From Mariprofundaceae bacterium (lineage in GTDB: Bacteria > Pseudomonadota > Zetaproteobacteria > Mariprofundales > Mariprofundaceae), in the NCBI GenBank assembly GCA_030950825.1, contig JAUZQT010000114.1, positions 1-23,240 on the forward strand: 23,240 nucleotides of DNA, in the 5' to 3' direction. The translations under genes were made by a program, and so were the position numbers. The first letter of the stretch is position 1. Each line of letters starts with the position of its first letter. The notes beneath the pieces are model-generated. The model had not been told where the DNA came from. It saw only the letters and a program-made list of their open reading frames with translations, and searched no databases. Below, one piece after another: positions 5,196-14,947 of this stretch.

Positions 5196-6350
5196 TTAAG
5201 GTCTACTCCCTTCACTCGCCATATCCAGCGTCATCACTGCCACAGCCTCACTGGGATCCTCAAGACCCAATCGATCACGCAAATCATCAAACGCTAACTG
5301 CTGCTGCGAGTATCGTTGATCTTTTTTTAGTAAAGGCAGTATATTTTTTAAAATCGCATCCACTGTTGCCTTTTCTTGAATCAGTTCAGGCATTACAGGC
5401 TTATCATCTAGTAAAATATTTGCCAAACCAGCACATGTCGTGCCCACCAGTTTGCGTGCCAGCCATATAGTTAAAGGGGAACTTTTGTACACCAACACTG
5501 TCGGTACATTCCATAAAGCCAACTCTAAAGTCGCCGTTCCTGATACTGCTATCGCAGCATCCGCACGCAAGGCATAATTCTCTTCTAGGCGATCCAACAC
5601 GCATACGCCTGCATCCAATAAGGGTTTTAGTTGTACGTCAGTCACGCCAGGAGCACGCGGTGTCACACCCACAATACTGGGCATCTCTTTTTTGATTCTT
5701 TGGTAAGCCGCTGCCAAAAGTTGGGCATGCATCGCCAATTCACTGTACCGACTACCTGGCAATAAAGCCAGCAAAGGTGCCTCAGGCGGCATCGCCAAAC
5801 GCTGCTTCAATTCAGTTTGACTCCAACCATGCCGACATGCCAATGAACTCGGGTTGCCAACATAACGAGCATCAATCTCCCTATCCGAAAACCACTGGGG
5901 CTCAAATGGCAAAATACATGCCAAACGATCTTGCGCACGCTGCAAACGCTTCGCACGCCAATGTCCCCATGCCCATAGTTTTGGCGCTATATAATACAAT
6001 ACTGGAATACCCAAACGACGCAATTTTTCACCTAAACGCATGTTAAAACCTGGAAAATCCACCAAAACAGCCACATCAGGCTTTTCTTTTTCAGCCCAAC
6101 TACACACTTCTTGGCCAATACTATAAATGCGAGGGAGCGCCTTTAACACATCACCAATACCCATCACATTTAATGACTCCATACGGCATAAAGTATCGCA
6201 ACCAACCTCGCGCATCGCTGGGCCAGCTATTGCAGTCAACTTGATGTTTTTTTGCTGTTTTCGCAACGCACGCATAATACTAGAAGCATGCATATCACCC
6301 GAAACTTCCCCTGCACTGATGAAAATATTTATCGGTCTAGGCGTGTTCAC
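5196..6350 (-). CDS. lpxB: Lipid-A-disaccharide synthase
   Basis: A 384-residue family GT19 glycosyltransferase of the inner-membrane surface. It joins UDP-2,3-diacylglucosamine to lipid X to make the lipid A disaccharide. The N-terminal signature FISAGEVSGDMHASS (about 10-24) is intact, as are the VDFPGFNMRLGEKLR region, the LLPGSRYSEL block and the C-terminal VSGTATLELALWNVP nucleotide-sugar site. It is the last gene of the envelope cluster and directly follows lpxI, which makes one of its substrates. The start is a GTG at 6350 that overlaps the lpxI TGA (GTGA), pointing to translational coupling; no strong ribosome binding site is visible. No clear terminator is seen between its stop and the MITE at 5031. 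Confidence 0.95.
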   Translation of the reverse strand: MNTPRPINIFISAGEVSGDMHASSIMRALRKQQKNIKLTAIAGPAMREVGCDTLCRMESLNVMGIGDVLKALPRIYSIGQEVCSWAEKEKPDVAVLVDFPGFNMRLGEKLRRLGIPVLYYIAPKLWAWGHWRAKRLQRAQDRLACILPFEPQWFSDREIDARYVGNPSSLACRHGWSQTELKQRLAMPPEAPLLALLPGSRYSELAMHAQLLAAAYQRIKKEMPSIVGVTPRAPGVTDVQLKPLLDAGVCVLDRLEENYALRADAAIAVSGTATLELALWNVPTVLVYKSSPLTIWLARKLVGTTCAGLANILLDDKPVMPELIQEKATVDAILKNILPLLKKDQRYSQQQLAFDDLRDRLGLEDPSEAVAVMTLDMASEGSRP

Positions 6351-7162
6351 CGCTCAATCACTATTCCAAAAACACATAGGCCATATTTTTTAGCCAAAAC
6401 ATCCAATTGTTGACGCTCTATCAATAAAGTAATACCCGCTTCTACCGCCAAACAGCGGCAACCAGCCTTATGCATTTGATGTAAGGTGTCAGGGCCAATC
6501 GCAGGCACGTCAAAGCGAAAATCCTGCTTGGGCTTTGCCACTTTCACAACCACAGCTTTACCACTTCCCAAGCTTCCACCGCGTTTAATGGCTTCATCGG
6601 TACCTTCAATAGCCTCTACAGCCAATACCGCACACTCTTGCACAACAACAGTCTGCCCAATATCCAAAGCGGCAATACCACGCGCCTGTATGGCACCAAA
6701 ATCCATATCTTGCAATTGTTTTTTAGATGGCTGAGAACCAAACAGCAACCCTTTTTTCGCGATCATCTGATGTGCATATTTCACTTGTGATAATACTGTG
6801 ATACCTGCATCCGACAAAAGCTGGGTAATTTTCAACATGATCGAATCATCACGGCGATCAGCAAGGCTTAGCAATGCTTTTACAGCCACAAAATCAGGAC
6901 GGAAATTGCGAAATAAGTGCAATTTCTGAACCTTGCCCGCCATGATGACTTGTGTCACACCCAATGATTGAAAGGCTTTAATCATCCCTCCAATTTTCCC
7001 GACATGCAACCAACACACCGACGCTGCTAGCTGTTCAATATCAGGCGATGTTTCTTCTTTCGCTGCCACCACGTGTACTTCAAAGCCTTTTTCATTGAGC
7101 GAGCGTGTTAATTCAAGTGGAAAAGACCCGTAACCTGCAATCAAGCCTATTTTTTCTGACAT
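6347..7162 (-). CDS. lpxI: UDP-2,3-diacylglucosamine diphosphatase LpxI
   Basis: A 271-residue protein of the LpxI (formerly DUF1009) family, which hydrolyses UDP-2,3-diacylglucosamine to lipid X (fourth step of the Raetz pathway) and is unrelated to LpxH. Seen here: the N-terminal GLIAGYGSFPLEL (about 6-18), the MAGKVQK block, and the C-terminal catalytic region with KQDFRFDVPAIGPDT, where the conserved aspartates lie. I set the start at the ATG at 7162, reading MSEKIGLIAGYG; an open frame extends 53 codons further but that part overlaps lpxA and is not family sequence. A GGGTGGG sequence a few bases upstream can serve for ribosome binding. It is 28 bases after lpxA and overlaps lpxB, the order known from Alphaproteobacteria. 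Confidence 0.93.
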   Translation of the reverse strand: MSEKIGLIAGYGSFPLELTRSLNEKGFEVHVVAAKEETSPDIEQLAASVCWLHVGKIGGMIKAFQSLGVTQVIMAGKVQKLHLFRNFRPDFVAVKALLSLADRRDDSIMLKITQLLSDAGITVLSQVKYAHQMIAKKGLLFGSQPSKKQLQDMDFGAIQARGIAALDIGQTVVVQECAVLAVEAIEGTDEAIKRGGSLGSGKAVVVKVAKPKQDFRFDVPAIGPDTLHQMHKAGCRCLAVEAGITLLIERQQLDVLAKKYGLCVFGIVIER

Positions 7163-7190
7163 TTTCCCACCCAAGCAAGGCCAACAAACA

Positions 7191-7991
7191 TTAGCTCTGA
7201 TCCCGCCGGTGAACAGTGAAGCCTTTTTTTGAGCTACCAACAAAGGCCACCAAGTGCTCAGCGCAATCATCACCTTCTGCCAATACATTCGCTTCTGCCA
7301 AACGCTGATCCAAACGCTCATTGCCTTGCAATAAAATACGATAGACTTCTTTCAATAAACGAATGCGATGCGTTGCAATACCTTGGCGCTTTAAGCCAAC
7401 CAAATTTAACCCTACCAAACCTGGGCGGTAGCCACCCGCTGTCAAACAAAACGGCGGCACATCTTTTACAATACCACTCATACCACCAATCATGGCATAG
7501 CGACCAATACGTAAAAACTGATGAATGGCAGACATACCACCAATAATCGCACCATCATCCACAAAAACATGACCTGCCAATGTTGCACAATTTGCCATCA
7601 CAATATCATCACCCAAACGGCAGTCGTGTGCCACATGGGAATAAGCCATAAGTAGATTATTATCACCTATCGCGGTCACCATGCCCCCACCTTCAGTTCC
7701 AGGGTTAATGGTCACATTCTCACGAATCGTATTACCATCCCCAATGACCACCTCAGAGGCTTCGCCATGGTACTTTAAATCTTGCGGCTCATGCCCAATA
7801 CTGGCGAAAGGAAATACACGATTGTTTTCCCCCAATATTGTGCGACCACTTAAAACGACATGTGACATGAGTTGCGTCCCATTTCCTACACGAACATGCG
7901 CATCAATCACACAATAAGGGCCAACCGAAACCCCTTCACCCAACGCAGCTTTATCCGAGACAACCGCAGTTGAGTGAACGGAAACACTCAT
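7191..7991 (-). CDS. lpxA: UDP-N-acetylglucosamine O-acyltransferase
   Basis: A 266-residue left-handed beta-helix enzyme that moves an (R)-3-hydroxyacyl group from acyl carrier protein to the 3-OH of UDP-GlcNAc, the first step of lipid A synthesis in the cytoplasm. Hexapeptide repeats fill residues about 8-190. The catalytic histidine is His122 in the AHDC motif, and the ASIGHEPQDLKYHGE and TLAGHVFVDD blocks are typical. The start is the ATG at 7991, reading MSVSVHSTAV; it overlaps the fabZ stop as ATGA, so translation is probably coupled. A longer frame upstream belongs to the other frame of fabZ. FabZ and LpxA use the same 3-hydroxyacyl-ACP pool. Confidence 0.95.
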   Translation of the reverse strand: MSVSVHSTAVVSDKAALGEGVSVGPYCVIDAHVRVGNGTQLMSHVVLSGRTILGENNRVFPFASIGHEPQDLKYHGEASEVVIGDGNTIRENVTINPGTEGGGMVTAIGDNNLLMAYSHVAHDCRLGDDIVMANCATLAGHVFVDDGAIIGGMSAIHQFLRIGRYAMIGGMSGIVKDVPPFCLTAGGYRPGLVGLNLVGLKRQGIATHRIRLLKEVYRILLQGNERLDQRLAEANVLAEGDDCAEHLVAFVGSSKKGFTVHRRDQS

Positions 7992-8434
7992 GCCTGCTCC
8001 TTCGGCATCAACGTTGCCATCAAGGTGCCCGAACATACCAGTGTGCCATCCACAAATGCTTCGCCTTTAAATTTCCACATATGACCACGACGGCGCAAGC
8101 ATGTAAGCTCAAAGATCAACTGATCACCTGGACGAACGGGTTTGCGAAAGCGAACGCCATCAATGCCTGTAAAGTAAACCAAAAATTCTTGGTCTTTCGG
8201 GGCTGATTGAAAAGCAAGAATGCCGCCCACTTGTGCCATCGCTTCCACAATCAAAACACCTGGCATCACTGGGAAATCAGGAAAGTGCCCCGCAAAATGC
8301 GGCTCGTTTACCGTGACATTTTTTAGTGCACGAATGGACACTTCAGGCTCAAAATCCAACACCTTATCCACCAATAAAAGAGGATAGCGATGCGGTAAAT
8401 AACGCATAATCTCATCAATATTCAATTCGGCCAT
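7988..8434 (-). CDS. fabZ: 3-hydroxyacyl-[acyl-carrier-protein] dehydratase
   Basis: A 148-residue hot-dog-fold dehydratase of fatty acid elongation. It converts (R)-3-hydroxyacyl-ACP to trans-2-enoyl-ACP and so competes with LpxA and LpxD for the same substrates, which explains its place between them. The N-terminal MRYLPHRYPLLLVDKV is typical, and the catalytic pair is His50 and Glu64 in GHFPDFPVMPGVLIVEAMAQ. I chose the ATG at 8434 because AGGTGG (8448-8443) is 8 bases upstream; an in-frame GTG at 8446 lies inside that ribosome binding site. It begins 18 bases after lpxD and overlaps lpxA by four bases. Confidence 0.95.
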   Translation of the reverse strand: MAELNIDEIMRYLPHRYPLLLVDKVLDFEPEVSIRALKNVTVNEPHFAGHFPDFPVMPGVLIVEAMAQVGGILAFQSAPKDQEFLVYFTGIDGVRFRKPVRPGDQLIFELTCLRRRGHMWKFKGEAFVDGTLVCSGTLMATLMPKEQA

Positions 8435-8452
8435 ACTTTTATCCACCTACGC

Positions 8453-9466
8453 TTACGGTATTTTTTTTATTTTCTTCCAAATTTCAGGCAAACGCATGAC
8501 CAAAGCCGACGTTTTCAACCACATTCGATGCGGCACTGCGGGCATACCTGCATAAACTCCACCTGCTTCCAAATCACCTATCACACCTGTCTGTCCCGCA
8601 ATTTGACAACCATCTCCAATCGTAAGGTGGCCTGCAACACCCGTTTGTCCACCCAGCTGGCAGCCCTTACCAATCGTTGTTGAGCCAGAAATACCAACCT
8701 GACTGGCCATCACAGTCAGCGGCCCCACATCTACATTGTGTCCAATCTGAATCAGGTTATCCAGTTTCACACCTTGCTGAATCACAGTGTCACTCAGAGC
8801 ACCACGATCAATGCAAGTGTTGGCACCAATTTCCACATCATCGTGCAATACAACACAACCAACTTGTGGAATCTTCAAATGCTTTTGCCCTGTCCATGCA
8901 TAGCCAAAACCATCCGAGCCAATCACTGCCCCTGCTTGAATAATAACACGGTTATGCAGTTTACATGCATATTCAATCTTTACCCCCGCATGCAATAAGC
9001 ATTCATGACCAATATGCACACCTTCAGCAATCAAACAACCCGCTTCAAGACGGGTTCCAGAATCTATTTTTACACCCGCAGCAATCACACAAGCAGCCGC
9101 GATATCCACATCATCCGCAATATCCGCCGATTCATCAATGTAAGCTGTGGCATGTCGTATGCCAGAGCTTTTTAAATTAGGGTGAAAATAACGTTGTAAA
9201 GTCGCAAAAGCCAAGTATGGATCGGCGACACAAATGACTGCTTGATCACACTCCAAGTCCGACACTATAGACTCGGAAACAAGCACCGCAGCAGCGTGAC
9301 TGTGAAAGAGATCCTGCTTATAACGCTGGCTTGTCAGAAATGAAATTTCATTACGCTGAGCGTTTTTCAAGGTATTAACGGCAACAATGACGGTCTTACT
9401 ATTGCCACCCTGTAAGCGCCCACCCAGCAACGCAACAACGCCTTCAATGCACAGCGTTCTAGGCAT
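8453..9466 (-). CDS. lpxD: UDP-3-O-acylglucosamine N-acyltransferase
   Basis: A 337-residue acyltransferase that adds the second (R)-3-hydroxyacyl chain, on the 2-amino group of UDP-3-O-acylglucosamine. The N-terminal uridine-binding domain (about 1-100) includes NEISFLTSQRYKQDL. The left-handed beta-helix of hexapeptide repeats covers about 108-310, and the C-terminus is a basic helix. The catalytic histidine is His243 in QIGHNVDVG. The ATG at 9466 starts 5 bases after the skp stop with only a weak ribosome binding site, so it probably relies on coupling to skp. The order skp-lpxD-fabZ-lpxA is the standard proteobacterial one. Confidence 0.95.
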   Translation of the reverse strand: MPRTLCIEGVVALLGGRLQGGNSKTVIVAVNTLKNAQRNEISFLTSQRYKQDLFHSHAAAVLVSESIVSDLECDQAVICVADPYLAFATLQRYFHPNLKSSGIRHATAYIDESADIADDVDIAAACVIAAGVKIDSGTRLEAGCLIAEGVHIGHECLLHAGVKIEYACKLHNRVIIQAGAVIGSDGFGYAWTGQKHLKIPQVGCVVLHDDVEIGANTCIDRGALSDTVIQQGVKLDNLIQIGHNVDVGPLTVMASQVGISGSTTIGKGCQLGGQTGVAGHLTIGDGCQIAGQTGVIGDLEAGGVYAGMPAVPHRMWLKTSALVMRLPEIWKKIKKIP

Positions 9467-9471
9467 AAATA

Positions 9472-9981
9472 CTATTCTTTCTTATCAAGAATCTTGGTGA
9501 TATCTGCGGTAACATCCAAACTAGGGCTTGCAAAAATCATGTTCGATTTTGGCAAAATTAAATCATAGCCATTCTTTTTACCATAGTTGCGTACTGCTTT
9601 ATAAAAAGTAGACACAGCCTTTTCATACAAACGATTTCGTTCCGCAAGCAACTCATCTTGTGCATCTTGCTGTTTGCGTGCTGCAGCTTTCGCTAGGTCT
9701 TTCAACTCATCCTGCTTCTGAGACAGTCGCTCTGATGACATCGCCATTGATTGACTCAATATATCCTTTTTGGCTTGCTGAATCTTTAAACCCAATGCCT
9801 CTAATTCTTTTGATTTTTTAATTCGCAACGCTTCCCAGTGCTTTAGTCCATTTTGATATGACTGGGTATTTTCTAGCGAGCTTTTCATATCAACATAGGC
9901 AATTTTCATGCCTTCAGCCGTTGATATACCCACACTCAAAAAGGCTGCCAAGGCAGTACCTACCACCACTCTTTTCAACAT
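9472..9981 (-). CDS. skp: Periplasmic OmpH/Skp-family chaperone
   Basis: A 169-residue protein of the Skp (OmpH) family, which holds unfolded outer-membrane proteins in the periplasm on their way to BamA. A signal peptide is visible (LKRVVVGTALAAFLSVGIST, residues 2-21). The mature part begins MKIAYVDMKSSLENT and then forms a long charged coiled coil (about 45-130) with many K, E, Q and A. It ends with the family's DLILPKSNMIFASPSLDVT strand region. The start is the ATG at 9981, with AAGGAG (9992-9987) five bases upstream. Upstream in-frame codons to 10017 are not used. It is 93 bases after bamA, the largest gap within the envelope part. Confidence 0.9.
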   Translation of the reverse strand: MLKRVVVGTALAAFLSVGISTAEGMKIAYVDMKSSLENTQSYQNGLKHWEALRIKKSKELEALGLKIQQAKKDILSQSMAMSSERLSQKQDELKDLAKAAARKQQDAQDELLAERNRLYEKAVSTFYKAVRNYGKKNGYDLILPKSNMIFASPSLDVTADITKILDKKE

Positions 9982-10074
9982 AATTACTCCTTCAAATACG
10001 ACTTGAGGCAAAATCAAAGCAATGCCCCTAAAATTTCCAACACCAATCGGTCATTCAAAGCATTAAAAATACAA

Positions 10075-12417
10075 TTAGAACGAGCGACCCAAACCAAACT
10101 CAAATGTGCGCAACACATCACCAGGTTGTTTTTTCAAAACCTTAGCCCAAGATAGCGTGACTGGCCCCACGGGAGACGTCCACTCAATACCAAATCCTGC
10201 CGAGGCACGAATACTGGATACTGAAAAAGGGGTCGAAATATTCGTTAAGTTCTCATTCCCCCATACTGTTCCTATATCAGAAAATAATACTGCACGAAAA
10301 CCTTCGGTCTGAACATATGGAAAAGGGAAATAGAAATTTAGTGCCCCCGTTAGTTGTTTATCACCACCAATGGGGTCAAGCTTCCCTGATTCCCGCAATG
10401 AAATCCCAAAATAGTCAAAGCCACGCACAGAGCCTATACCACCCAATGAATAACGGCGATAAATAGGTACATCCACCCCAGAATAACCTTGTATCGTTTT
10501 CATTTCCATACCAGCACTTAATACAAAGTCTTCCGCAAGGGGCAAAAAGCCTTTTAAAGTAGCGCCAGCTTCCCAGAAACGATTATTCCCACCCAGACCC
10601 GCAACCCCCAAACTCACACGGTGGGTGAAGCCCTTCGTCGTTGATATAAATCGATCTCTAGTTTCAAAAGAAAAGGTTTGTGTTAATTCACTGGTGATTT
10701 GCTTTCCGGCTTGAGAGCGCAATAAAAAGGATGCATATGGATCAATATCGGTTAAATTTGAATTGGTATAACGGTAACCAATGCCATAATTCAGTGACTC
10801 CGAAACTGGAATTGAAAGGCTAAGACCACCACCAAAGTCATCTTGTGTATAAAGCCTTGCTGTACTTAGTGCTGTATTTAATTTTGTTTGCGTTTTACTA
10901 AGCGTCAGTGTCGTCGCAATATTCGTATCCATAAAATAGGGATCCGTTAGACTAACATTAAAGTTTTGCGTAACTTGACCGACATCCGCAGTTAGATTAC
11001 CCGCATATCCTTTACCAAACAAATTCTTTTGCGATGTTTTCACACGAAACATCACTTTCTCAAGCTGAGAAAAGCCTGCCCCTACAATAAGTGATCCCGT
11101 TTGATCTTCTTCAACTTTAATTTTTGTATTCACACGATCATCGGCGCTACCACGTGGCATTGAAATACGCACATCTTTAAATAAAGGCGAACGTGTTAAT
11201 GCCTCTTTGCTTAATTTCATCTTTGTCGCAGAGTAACGTTCTGACTCATCAATGCGCATTTCACGTCGCAATACACCATCATCGGTCTTTTCATTCCCTT
11301 CAATCTCAATACGTTCTATATAAACTTCGCGACCCTTCTCTATATCGAAAACAATGCCTACAGTTCTATCTGCAACATCACGTTTAAACAACGGAGTAAC
11401 ACTATTAAAGGCATAGCCCTCATCACCAACCAGCAAGGATAATTTATCAATCGTTTCACGCAAATCTGATACACTATACACCTGCCCTTCCTGCATCGTA
11501 ATAGCCTTCAGTAGCTGCTCTTTGGTTGGCTCCATATCCCCTTGGACATCAAGCGATCGTACATGATAAAGAGCCCCTTCATGCAGCGAGAAAGTCAAAT
11601 AAAAGTCTTCTTTATTGGGTGTTAAAGAGAGCTGTGATGATTCAATCTTTATATCTAAAAAACCTTTATTCTGATAAAATTCAATCAGCTTTTGGCCATC
11701 ATTGGCAAATTTTTTAGTATCAATCACGTTTTTATTACTAACCCACGAAAGCAACCCAGACACGGATGCCGATACTTCATCCGCCAGCTTGGCATCGGAA
11801 AAGTTTTCATTGCCAATAAAACGAAGTTGTTGAATATACGTTTTCGCCCCTTCAATCACATGCATCCTCAGCTTCAAGCCACCGTCAGCAAGGATTTCTT
11901 TTTCAGCATTCACCTTGAGTTGATAATAGCCTTCTTTCACATAGCCCTTGCGAATTGTATTGATATCCGAGCGCAATTTCGCCTCACTGAATATAACACC
12001 TTCTTTCAACTTCAACTTACGTTTCATATCCTTATAGGTAACTTCTTCATTACCATCCATACGATAGTCTGTAATAAAAGGGTTTTCCCGAACGTGAAAT
12101 ATCAGTTGCACCCCACCCTTTTTTGTTGATCCTGATACTTTCAAGTCAGCATAATTGCCTGTAGCATACATCTTCTGAATATCACGGCTTAAAGCGCGGC
12201 GCTTAAACACCCCACCAACCTTACTCGTCAAACTCGCCAAAATTGCAGCACTTTCCAAATATCGATTGCCCGCCACCTTAATGCCAACAATTTTTTTGCC
12301 AATCAGGGCACTTGATGTCAAGCCCTCCCTAAACGATGCCGCTGCAACTTCGCCAACGCTATGTCCTGACACCCACAATAGGCACAATAGTACCCATAAA
12401 TATTGCACTCGCATCAT
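10075..12417 (-). CDS. bamA: Outer-membrane protein assembly factor BamA
   Basis: A 780-residue Omp85 protein, the core of the BAM complex that inserts beta-barrel proteins into the outer membrane. There is a signal peptide (about 1-27, ending VAAA). Five POTRA domains follow (about 38-440), with typical openings such as IVGIKVAGNRYLESAAI and YIERIEIEGNEKTDDGVLR. A 16-strand barrel fills the rest and includes the conserved SVRGFDYFGI loop, ending in an aromatic residue (FEFGLGRSF), the usual beta-signal. The ATG at 12417 overlaps the rseP stop (ATGA). Length and layout match the family. Neighbouring rseP, skp and lpx genes are all envelope functions. Confidence 0.96.
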   Translation of the reverse strand: MMRVQYLWVLLCLLWVSGHSVGEVAAASFREGLTSSALIGKKIVGIKVAGNRYLESAAILASLTSKVGGVFKRRALSRDIQKMYATGNYADLKVSGSTKKGGVQLIFHVRENPFITDYRMDGNEEVTYKDMKRKLKLKEGVIFSEAKLRSDINTIRKGYVKEGYYQLKVNAEKEILADGGLKLRMHVIEGAKTYIQQLRFIGNENFSDAKLADEVSASVSGLLSWVSNKNVIDTKKFANDGQKLIEFYQNKGFLDIKIESSQLSLTPNKEDFYLTFSLHEGALYHVRSLDVQGDMEPTKEQLLKAITMQEGQVYSVSDLRETIDKLSLLVGDEGYAFNSVTPLFKRDVADRTVGIVFDIEKGREVYIERIEIEGNEKTDDGVLRREMRIDESERYSATKMKLSKEALTRSPLFKDVRISMPRGSADDRVNTKIKVEEDQTGSLIVGAGFSQLEKVMFRVKTSQKNLFGKGYAGNLTADVGQVTQNFNVSLTDPYFMDTNIATTLTLSKTQTKLNTALSTARLYTQDDFGGGLSLSIPVSESLNYGIGYRYTNSNLTDIDPYASFLLRSQAGKQITSELTQTFSFETRDRFISTTKGFTHRVSLGVAGLGGNNRFWEAGATLKGFLPLAEDFVLSAGMEMKTIQGYSGVDVPIYRRYSLGGIGSVRGFDYFGISLRESGKLDPIGGDKQLTGALNFYFPFPYVQTEGFRAVLFSDIGTVWGNENLTNISTPFSVSSIRASAGFGIEWTSPVGPVTLSWAKVLKKQPGDVLRTFEFGLGRSF

Positions 12418-13790
12418 CAGCCCCTAAACAACCGCATTAAATCATTATAAAAAGCAAACGTCATCAGTGCTGCAATCAATAGCATCCCCAATAATTGCAT
12501 GCGTTCCATCATCATCACCGACAATGGTTTACCACGCAGCTTTTCCAAGGTTAAATAAACCAGATGCCCACCATCTAAAATAGGGATAGGAAGAAAATTC
12601 AACACACCAAGATTCACTGAAATAAGAGCCAAAAAGGTAATAAATGCTGCCAGCCCCAAATCAGCCGTACGCCCTGCTAATTGAGCAATGGCAATCGGAC
12701 CACCCAAATTATCAGGTGAAATAGCCGATGTAATCATTTTACCCAGCACTTGCACTGTTAACACAGTCATTTCCACAGTACGGGTGAACCCATAAGCAAC
12801 ACCCTCCCATAAGCCCATGCGATATATTATTGGGTCTGATAAGGGTTTTGCCATCAAGTGGACACCCATGCGACCCACACCAGGATCAGCTCCAGCTTTT
12901 GGCACCACCGACAATTGCAAGTACGTGTCAGCGCGCAAAACACCCAGTGTTAACGGCTTACCAGCATGCTGCTGAATACTTCGAATCAATGCCCTTACCG
13001 TAGCAACATCTTTGCCTTCAATCTGTATAATTTGATCACCAGGCATCAAACCTGCCCGATCAGCTGGGGAGCTAGGAATCACCGAATCAATAAAAACAAG
13101 CGTGCCCAAACCAAGCCCCAATCCATCTTCAGAGACATTGACCAACAAGGCATCTTGCTCAAATTCTTTCACTGGCATGGTCACAGATACCGGCATATCT
13201 TGGCGCGTATAAACAATATCAACTTCTTTGCCAACAGTCTCTTTGAGCGACTCTTCAAATTGCTGCCAAGAAACAACGCCATTGCCGTTGACTGATTTCA
13301 GCACATCACCAGCCATCAAACCAGCCCGTTCAGCAACAGAGCCTGGCAGCACATTACCGACAATTGGCGGCATAACATTCTGCCCCAACCATGCAACCAT
13401 CATGTATGCCACAATGGCGAAAATAAAATTAAATATGGGGCCAGCAGCAGCAACAGAAGCGCGTTTCCAAACTGCTTGCACATGATAAGCCCGTGCCAAT
13501 TCAGTCTCAGAAAGTTGCTCTCCCTGTCCTTCCAGCTGCCTTTCACCTTGTTCATCAAGGTTCTCACCCAACATTTTGACATAACCACCCAAAGGAATGG
13601 CCGCAATGACATACTCCACTTCACCATCTTTACCACGCCAAGAAAAAATCGCTGGGCCAAAACCAATCGAGAATTTCTCCACACGAATACCCAGTTTTCG
13701 TGCAACAATAAAGTGTCCATATTCATGCACGGTAACCAACACCGCTATGGCAAATATAAAGGCCAAAACTGTGTGTACTGTTTCCATCAT
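12417..13790 (-). CDS. rseP: Site-2 protease RseP
   Basis: A 457-residue inner-membrane zinc metalloprotease that cuts anti-sigma factor RseA and leftover signal peptides within the membrane. The active-site HEYGH motif is at residues 22-26 in the first transmembrane segment. Two tandem PDZ domains follow (about 130-200 and 225-300, with SVAERAGLMAGD and SSPADRAGLMPGD). The second metal site is NFLPIPILDGGHL, and a last membrane helix is near the C-terminus. The ATG at 13790 overlaps the dxr TGA (ATGA); AGGAG lies 11 bases upstream. It links the cluster to envelope stress control, alongside bamA and skp. Confidence 0.95.
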   Translation of the reverse strand: MMETVHTVLAFIFAIAVLVTVHEYGHFIVARKLGIRVEKFSIGFGPAIFSWRGKDGEVEYVIAAIPLGGYVKMLGENLDEQGERQLEGQGEQLSETELARAYHVQAVWKRASVAAAGPIFNFIFAIVAYMMVAWLGQNVMPPIVGNVLPGSVAERAGLMAGDVLKSVNGNGVVSWQQFEESLKETVGKEVDIVYTRQDMPVSVTMPVKEFEQDALLVNVSEDGLGLGLGTLVFIDSVIPSSPADRAGLMPGDQIIQIEGKDVATVRALIRSIQQHAGKPLTLGVLRADTYLQLSVVPKAGADPGVGRMGVHLMAKPLSDPIIYRMGLWEGVAYGFTRTVEMTVLTVQVLGKMITSAISPDNLGGPIAIAQLAGRTADLGLAAFITFLALISVNLGVLNFLPIPILDGGHLVYLTLEKLRGKPLSVMMMERMQLLGMLLIAALMTFAFYNDLMRLFRG

Positions 13791-14947
13791 AGTATCATCA
13801 TCTCCTGCGCCAAAACACGCGCTTCGCGGTCATACGACCAGACAGCCTCTAGACTATCAACGGGGACATTTTCCACCCGCAGCAAAACAGCTTCAACGGT
13901 TGTTACAATATCCATAAAACCAATTTTTCGATCTCGAAAAGCCTGATTTGCAACCTCATTGGCCGCATTGAGAGAAATGGCTAAAGAATCTCCGCCACGC
14001 ATAACATCCTGAACCAAGCGCATGGCTGGAAAGCGTGCAATATCCACTGCCTGAAAATCCAAACGCCCCGTTTTCGCCAAATCAAGCCAAGGAATACCAG
14101 CTTCCAAACGTTCACCAGTTTGTAAGGCGTAGGCAATCGGTGAGCGCATATCTTGCTCAGCGAGCTGCGCCAAAACAGAGCCATCACGATATTCGACCAT
14201 GGCATGCACAATACTCTGAGGATGAATGATTGCGGACAACTTATCCGCAGGCATATCAAACAACCAGCGTGCCTCAATCAATTCAAGTGCTTTATTCATC
14301 ATGGTTGCAGAGTCAACGCTTATTTTCGCGCCCATATTCCAATTCGGATGTGCTATGGCTTCTTCAGGTGTCACATTAACCAGACTAGCAGGATCCCGAT
14401 CACGAAAGGGGCCACCTGAAGCCGTTAAAATAATCCGTGTAATGGAATCATGATCATGGCCAGCCAAGGCCTGATGAACTGCAGCATGTTCAGAATCTAC
14501 AGGCACAACCACCGCATCATACTCTTTTGCCGCTTGCATAAAAATACGACCAGCCGTTACCAAGCACTCTTTGTTTGCCAAGCCCACACGTTTCCCCGCA
14601 TAAACCGCTGCCAGTGCAGCAGGCAAACCTGCCGAGCCAACCATCGCAGCCATGACCATATCAACTGAGCTATCCGATGCAGCTGCAATCGCTGCATCCA
14701 TCCCACTTTGCAGCTCTACGCCAGCTGGCAGTTTACCCTTTAATTCAGCCGCAGACCCTGCATCAGTCATCACCACAACTTCAGGGTTTAATTGATGTGC
14801 CAAAGCCAACATACGTTGGCTGTTTCGATGACCCACCAAAGCATAAGCCTTGAACTTATCAGGATGACGCAACATCACATCCGCAGTACTGGCTCCAATT
14901 GAGCCCGTTGCACCCAATACGGTTAGCTTCATTGTTTTTTCATTCAT
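13787..14947 (-). CDS. dxr: 1-deoxy-D-xylulose 5-phosphate reductoisomerase
   Basis: A 386-residue NADPH-dependent enzyme, the second step of the MEP pathway, making 2-C-methyl-D-erythritol 4-phosphate in the cytoplasm. The NADPH-binding loop is GATGSIG at 12-18. The metal and substrate region is VPVDSEHAAVHQAL with Asp151 and Glu153, and the ASGGPFRDR and NWNMGAKISVDSATMMNK blocks are intact. I chose the ATG at 14947, which overlaps the cdsA stop as ATGA; a TTG at 14962 and an ATG at 14932 are also in frame. Its product feeds undecaprenyl diphosphate made by the nearby uppS. Confidence 0.95.
   Translation of the reverse strand: MNEKTMKLTVLGATGSIGASTADVMLRHPDKFKAYALVGHRNSQRMLALAHQLNPEVVVMTDAGSAAELKGKLPAGVELQSGMDAAIAAASDSSVDMVMAAMVGSAGLPAALAAVYAGKRVGLANKECLVTAGRIFMQAAKEYDAVVVPVDSEHAAVHQALAGHDHDSITRIILTASGGPFRDRDPASLVNVTPEEAIAHPNWNMGAKISVDSATMMNKALELIEARWLFDMPADKLSAIIHPQSIVHAMVEYRDGSVLAQLAEQDMRSPIAYALQTGERLEAGIPWLDLAKTGRLDFQAVDIARFPAMRLVQDVMRGGDSLAISLNAANEVANQAFRDRKIGFMDIVTTVEAVLLRVENVPVDSLEAVWSYDREARVLAQEMMIL

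Noticed and set aside
11692..12129. Plus-strand open frame of 145 codons inside bamA
   Set aside because: It is entirely antisense to bamA, has no ribosome binding site and no family pattern. The other long antisense frames within the cluster were dismissed for the same reason.
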